Below are positions 16,966 through 25,957 of a stretch of DNA of 64,000 bases, in pieces. Within the stretch, counting starts at the first letter, position 1, and the number at the start of each line of letters is the position of its first letter. The stretch comes from DATAVB01 sp040414495 (lineage in GTDB: Bacteria; Actinomycetota; Actinomycetes; Mycobacteriales; QHCD01). The notes under the pieces were generated by a model. That model ran no database searches, was not told the DNA's origin, and worked only from the letters and a program-made list of their open reading frames with translations. Position numbers and translations under genes: made by a program. Location of the stretch: contig JBEDUI010000054.1 in the NCBI GenBank assembly GCA_040414495.1, positions 28,764 through 92,763 of the forward strand, written 5' to 3'.

Positions 16966-17682
16966 GTGACTGACGAGGACCGGCTGCACAGCTTATGGCG
17001 CATAGTGCTCGTCGCCGGCCAACGGCCGAGCGAGGACGGTTGGGCGGCCGCGGTCGCTCGCGGATGCGCAGCGGTTTTGCCGAGCATCGACAGTGTGGCG
17101 ATCACCCTGCGAACCCGTACCGCCGGCCCCGAGGAGCTGTTCGGCGCCAGCGACCCGTGGGCAGCGCGCCTGGACGAAGCCCAATTCACGATGGGCGAAG
17201 GCCCCGGCGCGGATGCCCACCGCCTGGGCAGCCCGGTCTTCGTGCCCGACCTCGTCGGGGACAGCGCCCGCTGGCCAGCTTTCAGCGATGCCGCGCTGAG
17301 CGACGGAGCGGCCGCGATTTTCGCGTTCCCGCTCCACACCGGCGCCATCAAACTGGGAACGCTAACGCTTTACCGGTGCCGGACCGGTGGCCTGCCCCGA
17401 CCCGAATCGGCCGACGCCGCCGTGCTGGCCGATTACGTGACCCACGCCGTTCTGGCCGACATGGCGCTGGTCCAGCTTGCTGGAGGACAGTGGGCACCGC
17501 CGAACGAGTCCTATCACCAGGTCAGCATCGCCACCGGGATGCTGGCCGCACGACTGCACATCACTTTGCCGCAGGCGTTCGCCCGGTTGCAGGCGCGCGC
17601 GTTCGCGGAGGGACGATCGCTTCGACAGGTCGCCGACGACGTCGTCGCCTGGCGTACCGAATTGAGTCAGTGGACGGAGTAA
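16966..17682 (+). CDS. GAF and ANTAR domain protein (first of pair)
   Basis: 238 residues. The N-terminal GAF-like sensor domain spans about 20-160 (FTMGEGPGADAHRLG and VPDLVGDSARWPAF). The C-terminal ANTAR RNA-binding domain spans about 180-232 (QVSIATGMLAARLHITLPQA, then the ARAFAEGRSL and QVADDVV helices). ANTAR proteins bind paired hairpins in nascent RNA to prevent termination. The start is GTG at 16966. A second GAF-ANTAR gene follows 4 nt downstream, so the two are co-translated and may heterodimerise. The RNA target is not identified. Confidence 0.88.
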   Translation: MTDEDRLHSLWRIVLVAGQRPSEDGWAAAVARGCAAVLPSIDSVAITLRTRTAGPEELFGASDPWAARLDEAQFTMGEGPGADAHRLGSPVFVPDLVGDSARWPAFSDAALSDGAAAIFAFPLHTGAIKLGTLTLYRCRTGGLPRPESADAAVLADYVTHAVLADMALVQLAGGQWAPPNESYHQVSIATGMLAARLHITLPQAFARLQARAFAEGRSLRQVADDVVAWRTELSQWTE

Positions 17683-17686
17683 TCCC

Positions 17687-18424
17687 GTGAGCACATCCGC
17701 GGCACGCAGCACCCTCGCCGAGACGCTCTCGGATATCACAACCGGGCTCGTCGTCGACCCCTCCGATACGTTCGGCTCCCTGTCCGCGGTCGTAGCCGCC
17801 TCCACCGAGTTGCTGCCCGCCGTGGCCGCGGGAATCCTGATCGCCGACCCGCGTGGTGGCGTCACCGTCCTGATCGCGTCCAACGAAACCGCGCAGTTCA
17901 TCGAGATGCTGCAGGCGCAGTACGAGCAGGGACCTTGTCTGGACTGCGTCACCAGCGGCCAGCTGGTCCGCTCGGACGACCTGACCCAGGAGGATCGCTG
18001 GCCCGATCTGGCCCAAGCCGCCCGCGATGCCGGCTACACGGCGGTCGACGCAATACCGCTGCGACTCGGGCGGAACACCCTCGGCGGCCTGAACCTCTTT
18101 TACAGCAATGACACCCAGGCGAGCGACGACGATCTCCTCATCGGCAAAACCCTCGCCGACCTGACCGTTCTCGCCCTGACCCAGGACATCCCGACCCATC
18201 GGGAGGCGCTGTTCACCAGAGCCACGCTGAACGCCCTCAACGACCGCGTACTCGTGGGCCACGCCATCGGCATGATCGCCGGAACGCTGAACCTCACCCC
18301 CGACGCGGCCCGGCTGCGTCTGCAACACCATGCCAACGCCACCCAGATCCCGCTCCCCCGGCTCGCGGCCGCCATCACCGACCGGCGACTGGCCCCCGGC
18401 GAGCTGGCGACTCCATCGCATTGA
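17687..18424 (+). CDS. GAF and ANTAR domain protein (second of pair)
   Basis: 245 residues. The GAF domain is at about 20-165 with the characteristic YEQGPCLDC motif followed by DDLTQEDRWPDLAQAA. The ANTAR domain is at about 185-235 (LVGHAIGMIAGTLNLTPDAA). The GTG start lies 4 nt after the first GAF-ANTAR gene. The EGPC-type cysteine in the GAF domain could sense redox or ligands. It likely acts as an antitermination factor. Its 3' end converges on DUF899. Confidence 0.9.
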   Translation: MSTSAARSTLAETLSDITTGLVVDPSDTFGSLSAVVAASTELLPAVAAGILIADPRGGVTVLIASNETAQFIEMLQAQYEQGPCLDCVTSGQLVRSDDLTQEDRWPDLAQAARDAGYTAVDAIPLRLGRNTLGGLNLFYSNDTQASDDDLLIGKTLADLTVLALTQDIPTHREALFTRATLNALNDRVLVGHAIGMIAGTLNLTPDAARLRLQHHANATQIPLPRLAAAITDRRLAPGELATPSH

Positions 18425-18457
18425 GTCGTCCAGCCCGCCCGGGTGCAACTGCCCCAG

Positions 18458-19168
18458 CTAACCGACGGAAATGTCGTCCGAACGTCCGGCCTCGATGCGC
18501 GGCCATTGCGCGATCGGCCGACCGCCTGCCCGTACGAAGCCGTCAAACTCCTGGGGCCAACCATCCGGAGAGTCCTCCCACGGCTCCTGCCGTCCGTACA
18601 CCGTGAGGTCCATCAACGCGTAGTTGTTGTCCATCGCCTCAACGCCACGACCGGTCGTCCAGTAGGTCTCAAAGACCCGGTCGCCGTCGCGTATATAGCT
18701 GGCCAACACGAACGGCGCGCGCCCGGCGATCAAGGTGTCGCGAGAGTCGCGGGCCGAATACCACGGAATATCCCAGCCCATGAAATCCCGGTATTTAACG
18801 CTTTCGGCGTACGGGCCCTGACACAGCACGGCGTACGTGATGTCCCGCGAGTGCAGGTACGCCAGCTCCATGACCTGGGTCGTGATCCACGTACAGCCCT
18901 CGCATTGCCCGGCGGCGGGCTGCCCGTCGTGCCACATGAAGTAGTACGCGAGCAACTGCTGGCGGCCTTCGAACGCATCAAGCAGGGTGATCGGCCCGTT
19001 CGGCCCGATCAACGGGGTGCTCGCGTCCACCTCGACCATCGGCAGCCGGCGCCGGGCCGCGGCGATCGCGCTGCCTTCGCGGGTGTGTGCCTTTTCCCTG
19101 ATCCGCAGTTTGTCCAGTTCGGCTTGGTACGTGGCCCGGTCAACGATCGTGGGCAGTGGGTGAGTCAT
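18458..19168 (-). CDS. DUF899 family thioredoxin-like protein
   Basis: 236 residues from the ATG at 19166-19168 (GAAGGGAA upstream); longer open frames upstream are not protein-like. The family has a thioredoxin-like fold. Visible features are LLAYYFMWHDGQPAAGQCEG with a C-x-x-C (CEGC) pair at about 100, and a C-terminal NNYALMDLTVYGRQE stretch. Role unknown; often found beside ECF sigma factors and SRPBCC/YCII genes in actinobacteria, as here. It may be in the same transcription unit as the ECF42 sigma gene, 80 nt upstream. Confidence 0.85.
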   Translation of the reverse strand: MTHPLPTIVDRATYQAELDKLRIREKAHTREGSAIAAARRRLPMVEVDASTPLIGPNGPITLLDAFEGRQQLLAYYFMWHDGQPAAGQCEGCTWITTQVMELAYLHSRDITYAVLCQGPYAESVKYRDFMGWDIPWYSARDSRDTLIAGRAPFVLASYIRDGDRVFETYWTTGRGVEAMDNNYALMDLTVYGRQEPWEDSPDGWPQEFDGFVRAGGRPIAQWPRIEAGRSDDISVG

Positions 19169-19248
19169 GACTAATTCCCTTCTCGTGTTCTCGATTTCGC
19201 CCCACTGACGAAGGCCGCGACGCGACATCGACATCGCGCCGAAAAAAG

Positions 19249-20475
19249 TTAGAGTTCCCCGATCCGCCCGGTCAGATAACGTCGTTCGGCCTCGGTCGGC
19301 GCCAACCCGAGCGCCTGCTCGTACGCCGCTCTTGCCTCGTCCTTGCGGCCGTCCCGTCTGAGCAGATCGGCCCGGGTCGCGTACAGCAGGTGATATTTCT
19401 CGAGCCGACCGGACTCGACCAGCCCATCCACCAGCGCGAGGCCGGCCGGAATACTCTCCGCCATCGCCACCGCGACGGCGCGATTGAGCTCGACCACCGG
19501 CGAGGGCGCCAGCCGCAGCAACTCGTTGTAGAGCCGGGCTATCTGAGGCCAGTCCGTATTCCCGACGTCGGCCGCGGTGTCGTGGCAGGCTGCGATCGCG
19601 GCCTGCACCTGGTACGGACCGCCGCGGCGCATGCTGATCGCGTCGTCCAACACCGCGACGCCTTCGTCGATCAACCCGCGATCCCACTGGGCTCGGTCCT
19701 GATGTTCCAGGGGCACTAACACGCCATCATCGGTACGGGTGGCCCGCCGCGCCTCGTTGAGCAACATCAACGCCAGCAGTCCGCGTGGCTCGGGTTCGGT
19801 CGGCATCAGCCGGGTCAGCACTCGGGCCAGGTGGATCGCCTCGGCCGCCAGGGCACGCGTCTCGTCGTGCTCGTCGTAGCCCTCGTTGAAGATCAGGTAG
19901 AGCACCGCGAGTACCGCCGCCAGCCGCTGCGGCAGCAGTTCGGCGGGCGGGACCCGGTACGGAATTCCGGCCTCGGAAATCTTGCGTTTGGCCCGGACCA
20001 GGCGTTGCGCCATCGCCGATTCGGCGGTCAGGAACGCCCGGGCGATTTCGCCGGTGCTCAGTCCGGTCAGCGTGCGCAACGTCAGGGCGACCCGGGCCTC
20101 GAACGGCAATGCCGGATGGCAGCAGGTGAAGATCAGGCGCAGGCGTTCGTCCGGGATCTCCTCGATCGATGGCTCTTCTCGGACAAATACGGCGAGTTGC
20201 CGCAGTTTCGCCCGGCCGGTGGCGTCGCGACGCAGGCGGTCGGTCGCCCGGTTGCGCGCGGTGGTGGTGAGCCACGCACCCGGATTGTTCGGAATGCCGT
20301 CGCGCCGCCACGTCGCCAACGCCGCCGCGAACGCATCCTGCGCGCAATCCTCGGCCAAATCCCAGTCCCCGGTCAGTCCGATCAGCGTCGCGACGACCTG
20401 ACCCCAGGCATCCCGATATGCCGCGTCGACCGCGGTGCGTACGGCGTCATCGGACGCCCGCATTCCCACCGTCAT
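19249..20475 (-). CDS. ECF42-type RNA polymerase sigma factor with C-terminal TPR-like extension
   Basis: 408 residues from the ATG at 20473-20475, which overlaps the YCII stop (ATGA). Sigma region 2 is at about 12-75 (DWDLAEDCAQDAFAAALATW) and region 4 at about 110-165 (TLRTLTGLSTGEIARAFLTA, then MAQRLVRAKRKI). A long C-terminal extension (FNEGYDEHDE, then TPR-like helices ending LRRDGRKDEARAAYEQALGL) is typical of ECF42 proteins. That group is usually encoded beside DGPF/YCII proteins, exactly the arrangement here, and lacks a classical anti-sigma factor. Target genes are not identified. Confidence 0.9.
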   Translation of the reverse strand: MTVGMRASDDAVRTAVDAAYRDAWGQVVATLIGLTGDWDLAEDCAQDAFAAALATWRRDGIPNNPGAWLTTTARNRATDRLRRDATGRAKLRQLAVFVREEPSIEEIPDERLRLIFTCCHPALPFEARVALTLRTLTGLSTGEIARAFLTAESAMAQRLVRAKRKISEAGIPYRVPPAELLPQRLAAVLAVLYLIFNEGYDEHDETRALAAEAIHLARVLTRLMPTEPEPRGLLALMLLNEARRATRTDDGVLVPLEHQDRAQWDRGLIDEGVAVLDDAISMRRGGPYQVQAAIAACHDTAADVGNTDWPQIARLYNELLRLAPSPVVELNRAVAVAMAESIPAGLALVDGLVESGRLEKYHLLYATRADLLRRDGRKDEARAAYEQALGLAPTEAERRYLTGRIGEL

Positions 20476-20807
20476 TCCCACAGTGGACGGATCTCGACAC
20501 CGCCCCATTGCGCGTACGGATGGCCGGCGGCGATCACAATCGCCTCGTCGAGGTCGGCGCAGTCGATGACGACAATGCCGCCGACGAAGTCCTTCGTCTC
20601 GGCGTACGGTCCGTCCGAGACGAGCGTCTCCCCCTTGCGCACCCGCACCGACGTGGCATCGGCGATCGGCCGCAACCGCGCGCCGTACAGCCTGCCGCCC
20701 CGCCGGTCCAGATCCGCCAGCCACGCCTGGTGCACAGGATCGGCGTCCAGTTCCTCGTTGCTCGGAGACTTGGACTCGTCGTCGCAGATCAGCAGCACAT
20801 ACTTCAT
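20472..20807 (-). CDS. YCII/DGPF-domain protein, partner of the ECF42 sigma factor
   Basis: 111 residues from the ATG at 20805-20807 (MKYVLLICDDE). The conserved DGPYAETKDFVGGIVVIDCA stretch is the DGPF signature. YCII-like proteins have a ferredoxin-like fold with a possible His-Asp pair. It overlaps the sigma gene start by 4 nt, so expression is coupled. No Shine-Dalgarno is seen, so the transcript may be leaderless. A TGTCGG about 35 nt upstream resembles the reported ECF42 -35 element (TGTCGA), hinting at autoregulation; weak evidence. Confidence 0.88.
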   Translation of the reverse strand: MKYVLLICDDESKSPSNEELDADPVHQAWLADLDRRGGRLYGARLRPIADATSVRVRKGETLVSDGPYAETKDFVGGIVVIDCADLDEAIVIAAGHPYAQWGGVEIRPLWE

Positions 20808-20880
20808 ACGCCAGAGTCTGACACTCGAGTCCGACAACGGCTGCCGCACCGCCGTCGGCGCCAGCCGTCAGATTTCTCCC

Positions 20881-21116
20881 ATGGTCGAAGCCCGTAGCAC
20901 GCAGCTGATCCAGGCGAGCCCGGACCAGATCCTCGAATTCGTGATGGACATCGAGCAATACGCGCGGATCGACGCGAAAATCCGGCCGGTGCCGTGGAGT
21001 CGGCGCAACGAAATGTCACCGAATTCGGCCCGTTGTTGCGTCGCCGGCTACCCGGAGAAGTGGACGAGGAGCTCTTACTGGCCAAACGCGAACTGGAGAA
21101 TTCGACTGCGCAGTAA
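20881..21116 (+). pseudogene. SRPBCC family gene remnant (internal deletion and frame change)
   Basis: The first frame opens MVEARSTQLIQASPDQILEF and VMDIEQYARIDAKIRPV, a typical SRPBCC (START-like) N-terminus, then loses similarity at about residue 40. The +2 frame from about 20994 reads EFGPLLRRRLPGEVDEELLL followed by AKRELENS and TAA at 21114, which looks like the C-terminal helix of the same family. The middle of a roughly 150-residue domain is absent. I infer an out-of-frame internal deletion. Divergent from the YCII gene. Confidence 0.5.
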
Positions 21117-21280
21117 GGGTTTCAGCGGGGCCCGGCTCTCACATTTGTTGACTCTGTCCACAAGGGACGATCAGTGGTCGGATAGGCGTTCGATACCGCC
21201 TTGCCTGTGCGTTGCAGACCTGCGGTAGGTACAGTCCCACCAGCGGCGACGACGCCGGTGGCTGCGGACTGGAGTCGTTC

Positions 21281-22111
21281 ATGACCGAACATCCCTTGAC
21301 ACTGATGGCCGTACATGCACATCCCGACGACGAGGCCAGCAGCACCGGCGGACTGTTGGCCCGCTGCGCCGCTGAGGGAATTCGTACGGTGCTGGTCACC
21401 TGCACCGACGGGCAGTGCGGTGACGGCCCAGGCGGGGTCAAGCCCGGTGCACCCGGCCACGATCCCGACGCGGTCGCTGCCATTCGTCGGACGGAACTCG
21501 AACGCAGCTGCTCGATTCTGGGTGTCGATCACCTTGAGCTACTGGGTTACGTCGACTCCGGGATGATGGGCTGGTCGACGAACGAGGCGCACGGTTCGTT
21601 CTGGAGTACGCCGGTCCAGGACGCGGCCAGGCGGTTGGCCACGATCATGCGTCAGTACGAGCCAGATGTCGTGGTCACCTACGACGAGAACGGTTTCTAC
21701 GGACACCCGGACCATATCCAGGCGCACCGAATCACGATGGCCGCCGCGGATCTCCTCATCGACACCGGCGTCCCGGCGAAGCTCTACTGGAGCACGCTGC
21801 CGCAGACAACCATGGCCGAATTCGCGGAAGCTGTGCGTGCGGCCGGCGGCGACTGGGACGAGCCAAGCCCAGATGACCCGGTGATCGGCCTACCCGACGC
21901 GGACATCAGCAGCTGGATCGACATCCGAAAGTTCACTGAGCAGAAGTTTCATGCCCTCGCCGCGCACGCCAGCCAGCTCGACAACGCGTTCTTCCTCGGG
22001 CTCGGACAGGAAAGGTTCCGCGAGCTGTTCGGTACCGAGACGTTCGTGCGCGCCCGTGATACGACCGGCGCCCAGCTGCCGGAGGATGATCTGTTCGCCG
22101 GTCTACGGTGA
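21281..22111 (+). CDS. PIG-L (LmbE-like) deacetylase, mycothiol-enzyme type
   Basis: 276 residues from the ATG at 21281 (GGAG 6 nt upstream). The metal-binding motif AVHAHPDDEAS is near residue 10 and the second histidine group YGHPDHIQAHR is at about 145. These zinc enzymes remove acetyl or acyl groups from N-acetylglucosamine-type substrates; MshB and Mca act in mycothiol synthesis and detoxification. The sequence does not let me choose between a true MshB/Mca and another PIG-L enzyme. Convergent with the FtsX-type permease (17-nt gap). Confidence 0.85.
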   Translation: MTEHPLTLMAVHAHPDDEASSTGGLLARCAAEGIRTVLVTCTDGQCGDGPGGVKPGAPGHDPDAVAAIRRTELERSCSILGVDHLELLGYVDSGMMGWSTNEAHGSFWSTPVQDAARRLATIMRQYEPDVVVTYDENGFYGHPDHIQAHRITMAAADLLIDTGVPAKLYWSTLPQTTMAEFAEAVRAAGGDWDEPSPDDPVIGLPDADISSWIDIRKFTEQKFHALAAHASQLDNAFFLGLGQERFRELFGTETFVRARDTTGAQLPEDDLFAGLR

Positions 22112-22128
22112 ACGCTGGGCGGGTCAGG

Positions 22129-25041
22129 TCAACCAGCGACGCGGACCGCCAGCGCAGGACTGATCCGGGCCGCGCGGCGAGCTGGTCCGATCGTCGCGAG
22201 CATTGAGGCGATAAAGGTCGCTACGAGCAACAGACCGATGGTCGCCCATTCAATCGGGAATCCGCCGTGCAGATTCGCGAATTGGGCGCTTTTCTGATAC
22301 ATGAGCCAGGTCGTCAGGACGCCGAGAATCGCACCGAGCACAATTCCCTGCAGCGCGACGAACGAACTCTCGGTCAGGAATGACTGTTCGATCGTGCGCG
22401 ACTGGAAACCCAGCGCGCGCAGCACACCGATATCGCGCCGCCGCTCCCGTACCGCCCGCACCATCACAATGCCCAGACCGCTCACTCCGACCAACAAACC
22501 CAGCGCGAGAAATCCCTGCATCAGGCGGAAGAAGGCGGTATTCGCGGCGTAAAGATGCCGAACATTGGTGGCGACCGGCGTGGCCACGAGGCTGGAGCCC
22601 AGATATCGGGCCTGCAGGCTGGGGGCGAGTCGATCGGCGGAGACGCCCGGCGCGGTGGTCGCCAACGCGCTGTTCACCTGAGCCGCCGGTCCGTACAACT
22701 GCCGTACCGCGGCGTCGCTGGTGACGAGTGGATAAACGGTCTGGCTTTCCCCGTTGGGATAAAAGATCATGCCATTAGTGAGAATTCCGGCGATGGTCTT
22801 TCGCTCGGACCGGCCCGTTGCGGGATTGACGAGGGTCAGGTGGTCGCCGGGTTTGTAATAGCTGCCGGCCGGCCCGCCGGTTGCCCCGTAGAACGGGTCG
22901 AGCACTACATAATCGGGGTGCTGTGCGAGCGCGGACCAGACGGCGGAATTCGAGCGCAGACCAGTCAGCCGCTTCCCAAAGCTCATCGAGGTGATGGCAT
23001 TCGGTGGCACGCCTACGACCACGGTGTCGAGCAGGTCTTTGGTGCGGTGACCCGGGTCGGTGGATTCCCCTACGGCGCTGACCAATGGAGCGACCCGCGT
23101 CAGCCCTCCGGTTTCGGCTATGCGCGCCGGCGCGACGCCACCACCGGCCCGCGGATTAAAGTCCAGCCGCAGTGTGTATCCGGCCGTTGCCTCGGCCACC
23201 GACCGGTTGACGCTGGCGTTGATGACACCCGTGATTTCGGTGAGCAGCACGAGCACCAGCATGATCAGCGTGTACATCACCAGCGTCGCTCCGGTGCGAA
23301 ATCGCTTCGCGAGCGGATACGCCACCGCCAACCGGGTGGCCAATCCGGCCTGACCGGGCCCGTTCGTCAACCGGCGGAACGGGCGCAACAGAATTGCCTG
23401 ATTTTCGCTCACCAGCACCACACCGGAAAACGCCGTGAGCGTACCCAGAATGACAAAGATCGCCATCGACGGCGTGTCGAATACGTGCGGTCGAACCACA
23501 CTGGCCACCAGGCTCCACACGAGAATCGTCCCCGAGACCAGACTCAATGCCGCACGGCGCGGCATGATCCGCAACAACAGCGGAGTCGCGCAGGCGACCG
23601 CCAATGCCGGCAGGATAAATGTCAGCTCGGGCTGACTCCGTATGACCGCCGGCACGGCCGCTACAGCACAGAGAATCGCTGCCGAGGTTGAGAAAGCCAA
23701 CGCCCGACGCCGTGGTTGCCGTCCCCCGTCAGTGGGCAGATCCCGGATCGCGGCGATAATGTTGAACCGGCTGATCCGCACACTGGTGAGCAGAATCGCC
23801 AGCAACGCGATGACCAAACCCAGCGCCGTACCGTTGATGATGCTGGTCGGTGTCACGGCAAACGCGATATTCAATCCGGTACCCGTTGCCGACCAACTCT
23901 TGAAGATCTGGGCCGCGACCAGGGCCACCGCGTACCCAACCCCAATACCAACGGCAATTCCCGGAATAGCCGACAGAATGGCGTAAGCCGCGCCTTCCAT
24001 GGTGAAGGAACCGATCAGCCACGAACGCTTCATGCCGACCGCCCGCAGGACTCCCAGCTGCGACTTTCGCTCCTCGCCGAGCATGACGAAGATATTCACC
24101 AGCAGCAAGGCACCGGCGATAATGCTGAAACTGCCAATCATGAGGAAGACGCTGCCCAGCGCGTCCCCGGTCGTTTTCGCTGCTTTGAGTACGTCGTGTT
24201 TCGGTGTCGCCACCTGGGTGCTCGCGGCGAGCGGCCCCAGTGCGGTGCCGATATCGCGCGTCACGGTGCTGGTCAGGTGGTTGCCGCCCTCGACCGAGCC
24301 GCGGTTGGAGACGAATGTCACCGAGCGCGGCATGGTCCCGGCGGCCGCGGCGGCGGCATCGAGCGTGCCCGGCGCGACGAATATGTCTCGGTTGAGAGTC
24401 GCGCCCAAGCCCGCCCCGGCCAGCCCACGCTGCGCCAGCACCCGATCGATCCGTACCCGGAAGCCGCGTCCGTAAAGAAAGAGCGTCACGATCTGTCCAC
24501 GATGGACACCCAACGAATTGGCGAATGGCTCGTTGATGACCACGTGGCCCGGCTTCGGCGTCGGGCCGGAGATACCGGTGGCTCCGGCCGCGCCGCCGAA
24601 CCCCGCCGCGGCGGGGAAGTCCAGTTGCCAGGCCAGCACCCGGGGTTCGGCCCGGGAGCCTCGAACCGCCGCGGCCTGGTCGACCGACGTCGTAAATACG
24701 CCGTCGACATTCGGGTTTCCCCGCAGCGTTGCCAGCCGCGCGTTGACTTGCCCACCTACCGCCGAATTCGGTGCGGTGATGCGTTCATCGATCGGACCGA
24801 GCGTGCGATAAGCCTCCTGCCGTACGGAAAAGTTCAGCGTGTCTCCGACCACGAGCGCACCGATGATGATCGCGGTGCCCAGAATCGAGCCGATAATCGC
24901 CAGGGACGCCTCAAGCGGCCGACGTGCGATCTGCCGTACCGCCAATCGCCGGGACACCGGCTGGCGCGCCGCGAAAAGGACCACGGCGGCAAGACCGATC
25001 AGGACGGTGATCAGCAGCGGTACGAGCAGGTTCGGGTACAT
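22129..25041 (-). CDS. FtsX-like ABC transporter permease
   Basis: 970 residues from the ATG at 25039-25041, one nucleotide after the ATPase stop. Two FtsX-type repeats are visible, with about ten membrane segments: the N-terminal helix (VPLLITVLIGLAAVVLF), a first extracellular loop, helices around 310-450, a central set at about 485-560, a second loop and C-terminal helices (about 855-965, including the VRERRRDIGVLRALGF motif). This is the type VII/MacB-like architecture with a cytoplasmic ATPase partner. It probably exports or releases lipids, peptides or antibiotics; substrate unknown. Confidence 0.9.
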   Translation of the reverse strand: MYPNLLVPLLITVLIGLAAVVLFAARQPVSRRLAVRQIARRPLEASLAIIGSILGTAIIIGALVVGDTLNFSVRQEAYRTLGPIDERITAPNSAVGGQVNARLATLRGNPNVDGVFTTSVDQAAAVRGSRAEPRVLAWQLDFPAAAGFGGAAGATGISGPTPKPGHVVINEPFANSLGVHRGQIVTLFLYGRGFRVRIDRVLAQRGLAGAGLGATLNRDIFVAPGTLDAAAAAAGTMPRSVTFVSNRGSVEGGNHLTSTVTRDIGTALGPLAASTQVATPKHDVLKAAKTTGDALGSVFLMIGSFSIIAGALLLVNIFVMLGEERKSQLGVLRAVGMKRSWLIGSFTMEGAAYAILSAIPGIAVGIGVGYAVALVAAQIFKSWSATGTGLNIAFAVTPTSIINGTALGLVIALLAILLTSVRISRFNIIAAIRDLPTDGGRQPRRRALAFSTSAAILCAVAAVPAVIRSQPELTFILPALAVACATPLLLRIMPRRAALSLVSGTILVWSLVASVVRPHVFDTPSMAIFVILGTLTAFSGVVLVSENQAILLRPFRRLTNGPGQAGLATRLAVAYPLAKRFRTGATLVMYTLIMLVLVLLTEITGVINASVNRSVAEATAGYTLRLDFNPRAGGGVAPARIAETGGLTRVAPLVSAVGESTDPGHRTKDLLDTVVVGVPPNAITSMSFGKRLTGLRSNSAVWSALAQHPDYVVLDPFYGATGGPAGSYYKPGDHLTLVNPATGRSERKTIAGILTNGMIFYPNGESQTVYPLVTSDAAVRQLYGPAAQVNSALATTAPGVSADRLAPSLQARYLGSSLVATPVATNVRHLYAANTAFFRLMQGFLALGLLVGVSGLGIVMVRAVRERRRDIGVLRALGFQSRTIEQSFLTESSFVALQGIVLGAILGVLTTWLMYQKSAQFANLHGGFPIEWATIGLLLVATFIASMLATIGPARRAARISPALAVRVAG

Positions 25042-25042
25042 G

Positions 25043-25765
25043 TCATCGTGCCGCCGCCGGGACCGGGGACTGCCGGACGTCTTCGACCAGGCTGCCATCG
25101 CGCATGGTGACGACTCGCGGCGCGCGCCCACCAATGGTTGGGTCGTGGGTGACCAGCACGATCGTCTGGCCCTCCGTGGCGTTGAGCTCGCAGAGCAGGT
25201 CCATCACCTCGGTCGCCATTGTGCTGTCGAGGTTGCCGGTTGGTTCATCGGCCCACACGATCGCGGGACGGGCCACCAGGGCACGGGCGATGGTGACGCG
25301 TTGCTGTTCCCCACCGGACATTTCGCTGGGCCGGTGGTTCACACGATGCCCGAGTCCAACGCGTTCCAACATGGACAGTGCGCGTCGCCGGGCTTCGGCC
25401 TGATGCGTACCGGTCAGCAACAGCGGTAGCTCTACGTTCTCAGCGGCGGTGAATACCGGGATGAGATTAAATGCCTGGAATACGAAACCCATCGCGTGGG
25501 CGCGGTGCTCGGTCCGTTCGGTATCCGACATGGCGAACAAATCCCGACCCTCGATCAGGACCTGACCGCCGTCGATGTCGTCCAATCCGGACAGACAGTT
25601 GAGCAACGTGGTCTTGCCTGAGCCGGAGGGACCCATGACCGCGACAAGCTCGCCGTGCCGGACGACAAAGTCGAGATGCCGCAGAGCCAGCACTTCGATC
25701 GACCCGGTGCGATACACCTTCCGCACGCCGGTCGCGACCAACAAAGGATTCCGGTCAACCACCAT
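25043..25765 (-). CDS. ABC transporter ATP-binding protein (MacB/LolD type)
   Basis: 240 residues. Walker A GPSGSGKTTLLN at about 45, the Q-loop FVFQAFNLIPVF, signature MSGGEQQRVTIARAL at about 148, Walker B IVWADEPTGNLDS and H-loop VTHDP are all intact. It energises the FtsX-like permease immediately downstream. The start is ATG at 25763-25765. It is divergent from the P-type ATPase gene across 192 nt. Confidence 0.95.
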   Translation of the reverse strand: MVVDRNPLLVATGVRKVYRTGSIEVLALRHLDFVVRHGELVAVMGPSGSGKTTLLNCLSGLDDIDGGQVLIEGRDLFAMSDTERTEHRAHAMGFVFQAFNLIPVFTAAENVELPLLLTGTHQAEARRRALSMLERVGLGHRVNHRPSEMSGGEQQRVTIARALVARPAIVWADEPTGNLDSTMATEVMDLLCELNATEGQTIVLVTHDPTIGGRAPRVVTMRDGSLVEDVRQSPVPAAAR

Positions 25766-25887
25766 GAATCAAGTCAATGCCACGCGGCGGGACCGGTATA
25801 CGGCCGAAAGTCACGACGTGCGCAGCCCAAGGACCTGACACGATTCGGGCCCGCCTCGGTCGGACCGGGCATAAGCCATCAGCCGGC

Positions 25888-25900
25888 GGGCCATTGGCCT
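25888..25900. promoter_or_regulatory. Candidate DosR-like box upstream of the P-type ATPase
   Basis: GGGCCATTGGCCT is a near-palindrome. Its reverse strand shares the 9-mer CCAATGGCC with the candidate box at 36211-36226. It lies about 60 nt upstream of the ATPase start, with a TATATC hexamer just downstream. Confidence 0.4.
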
Positions 25901-25957
25901 CTATATCAGCGCGGCCGATCGACCGACGGTGGACGGTGACACCAGGGAGCGTCACCA

